This document shows positions 6,221-6,819 of a stretch of DNA of 6,819 nt, piece after piece (the stretch's first letter is position 1; the number at the start of each line of letters is the position of its first letter). The stretch comes from Lachnospiraceae bacterium (GTDB taxonomy: Bacteria; Bacillota; Clostridia; Lachnospirales; Lachnospiraceae), in NCBI GenBank assembly GCA_021202575.1, contig JAJQCU010000084.1, forward strand, positions 1 to 6,819. Direction: 5' to 3'. Position numbers and translations under genes: made by a program. The notes beneath the pieces were generated by a model, which had not been told where the DNA came from, ran no database searches, and saw only the letters and a list, made by a program, of their open reading frames with translations.

Positions 6221-6819
6221 ATGGCAAAACAGTATGAAACCGTGATTGGCCTGGAGGTTCATGTGGAGCTTGCCACAAAGACCAAAATTTTCTGCGGCTG
6301 CTCCACCGCCTTTGGCGGGGCTCCCAACACCCACACTTGCCCGGTCTGCACGGGGATGCCGGGAAGCCTCCCTGTATTGAATAAAAAAGTGCTGGAGTAC
6401 GCCGTGGCCGTTGGCCTGGCCACCAACTGCGACATCACCCGTTACTGCAAATTTGACCGGAAGAATTATTTTTACCCGGATAACCCCCAGAATTACCAGA
6501 TTTCCCAGCTTTATCTGCCCATCTGCCGCAATGGCCATGTGGAGATTGAGACCAAAGACGGCAAAAAGAAGGTGGTAATCCACGAGCTGCACATGGAGGA
6601 GGACGCGGGCAAGCTGGTCCATGACGACTGGGCGGACCGGACGCTGGTGGATTACAACCGTTCCGGCGTTCCTTTGATTGAGATTGTGTCCGAGCCGGAT
6701 ATGCGCTCCGCAGAGGAGGTTATCGCCTATCTGGAAAAGCTGAGGATGCTGATTCAGTATCTTGGGGTCAGCGACTGCAAGCTTCAGGAGGGCAGCATGC
6801 GGGCGGATGTGAATCTGTC
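6221..6819 (+). CDS. gatB: Aspartyl/glutamyl-tRNA(Asn/Gln) amidotransferase subunit B (N-terminal part)
   Basis: The first 199 complete codons are present and the gene runs off the window. GatB activates the acyl group on Asp-tRNA-Asn or Glu-tRNA-Gln with ATP and completes the amidation with ammonia delivered from GatA. The start [13 protein letters not shown] is the family N-terminus. [21 protein letters not shown] and the family signature [17 protein letters not shown] are all intact. Four cysteines, C25-G-C27 and C40-PV-C43, match the arrangement that binds zinc in some bacterial GatB proteins; GatB of the Staphylococcus type lacks them. The tRNA-binding C-terminal part is outside the window. 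The start is fixed by AAAGGAGG 7 bases upstream. Full-length GatB is about 475 residues, so roughly 60 percent is missing because of the window edge, not because the gene is broken. Confidence 0.96.
   Translation, partial: MAKQYETVIGLEVHVELATKTKIFCGCSTAFGGAPNTHTCPVCTGMPGSLPVLNKKVLEYAVAVGLATNCDITRYCKFDRKNYFYPDNPQNYQISQLYLPICRNGHVEIETKDGKKKVVIHELHMEEDAGKLVHDDWADRTLVDYNRSGVPLIEIVSEPDMRSAEEVIAYLEKLRMLIQYLGVSDCKLQEGSMRADVNL

Noticed and set aside
6146..6622. Minus-strand open frame across the gatA-gatB junction
   Set aside because: It overlaps certain coding sequence on the other strand and shows no motif.

Overview
The window looks like a chromosomal segment from a low-to-moderate GC member of the Firmicutes, most likely a Clostridia/Lachnospiraceae-type organism. 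The evidence is strong purine-rich Shine-Dalgarno sequences, a tRNA-sensing T-box leader, an AspRS of the clostridial type followed by gatC-gatA-gatB, and an AAA-ATPase-like/PD-(D/E)XK protein of a family common in gut Clostridia and Bacteroidetes. No species assignment is possible from the sequence alone.

Layout, left to right, all on the + strand: (1) the last 46 codons of an unrecognised gene (to 143); (2) a 149-bp spacer with two degenerate copies of a 30-bp direct repeat; (3) a complete 560-residue AAA-ATPase-like protein with a C-terminal PD-(D/E)XK nuclease-like domain (293-1975); (4) a 393-bp gap with a possible weak terminator, a short tandem repeat, a good sigma-A-type promoter (2040-2068) and a complete T-box leader with antiterminator and terminator (about 2075-2345); (5) aspS (2372-4117), gatC (4230-4523), gatA (4626-6218) and the first 199 codons of gatB (6221 to the window end).

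The right two thirds form one functional unit. An AspRS carrying a His associated with non-discriminating enzymes would charge both tRNA-Asp and tRNA-Asn with aspartate, and the GatCAB amidotransferase would convert Asp-tRNA-Asn to Asn-tRNA-Asn. The T-box would switch the operon on when an uncharged cognate tRNA accumulates. The codon it reads is ambiguous by eye: GAC (Asp) at 2179-2181, or GAAC at 2164-2167, which contains overlapping GAA (Glu) and AAC (Asn). That is the most interesting question in the window.

Other points of note are a polar tail of about 45 residues on GatA, an AT-rich in-frame stretch between gatC and gatA that can mislead start calling, and the stand-alone ATPase/nuclease-like gene. 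Nothing here is clearly a wholly new system. There is no tRNA, rRNA, CRISPR array or recognisable insertion sequence.
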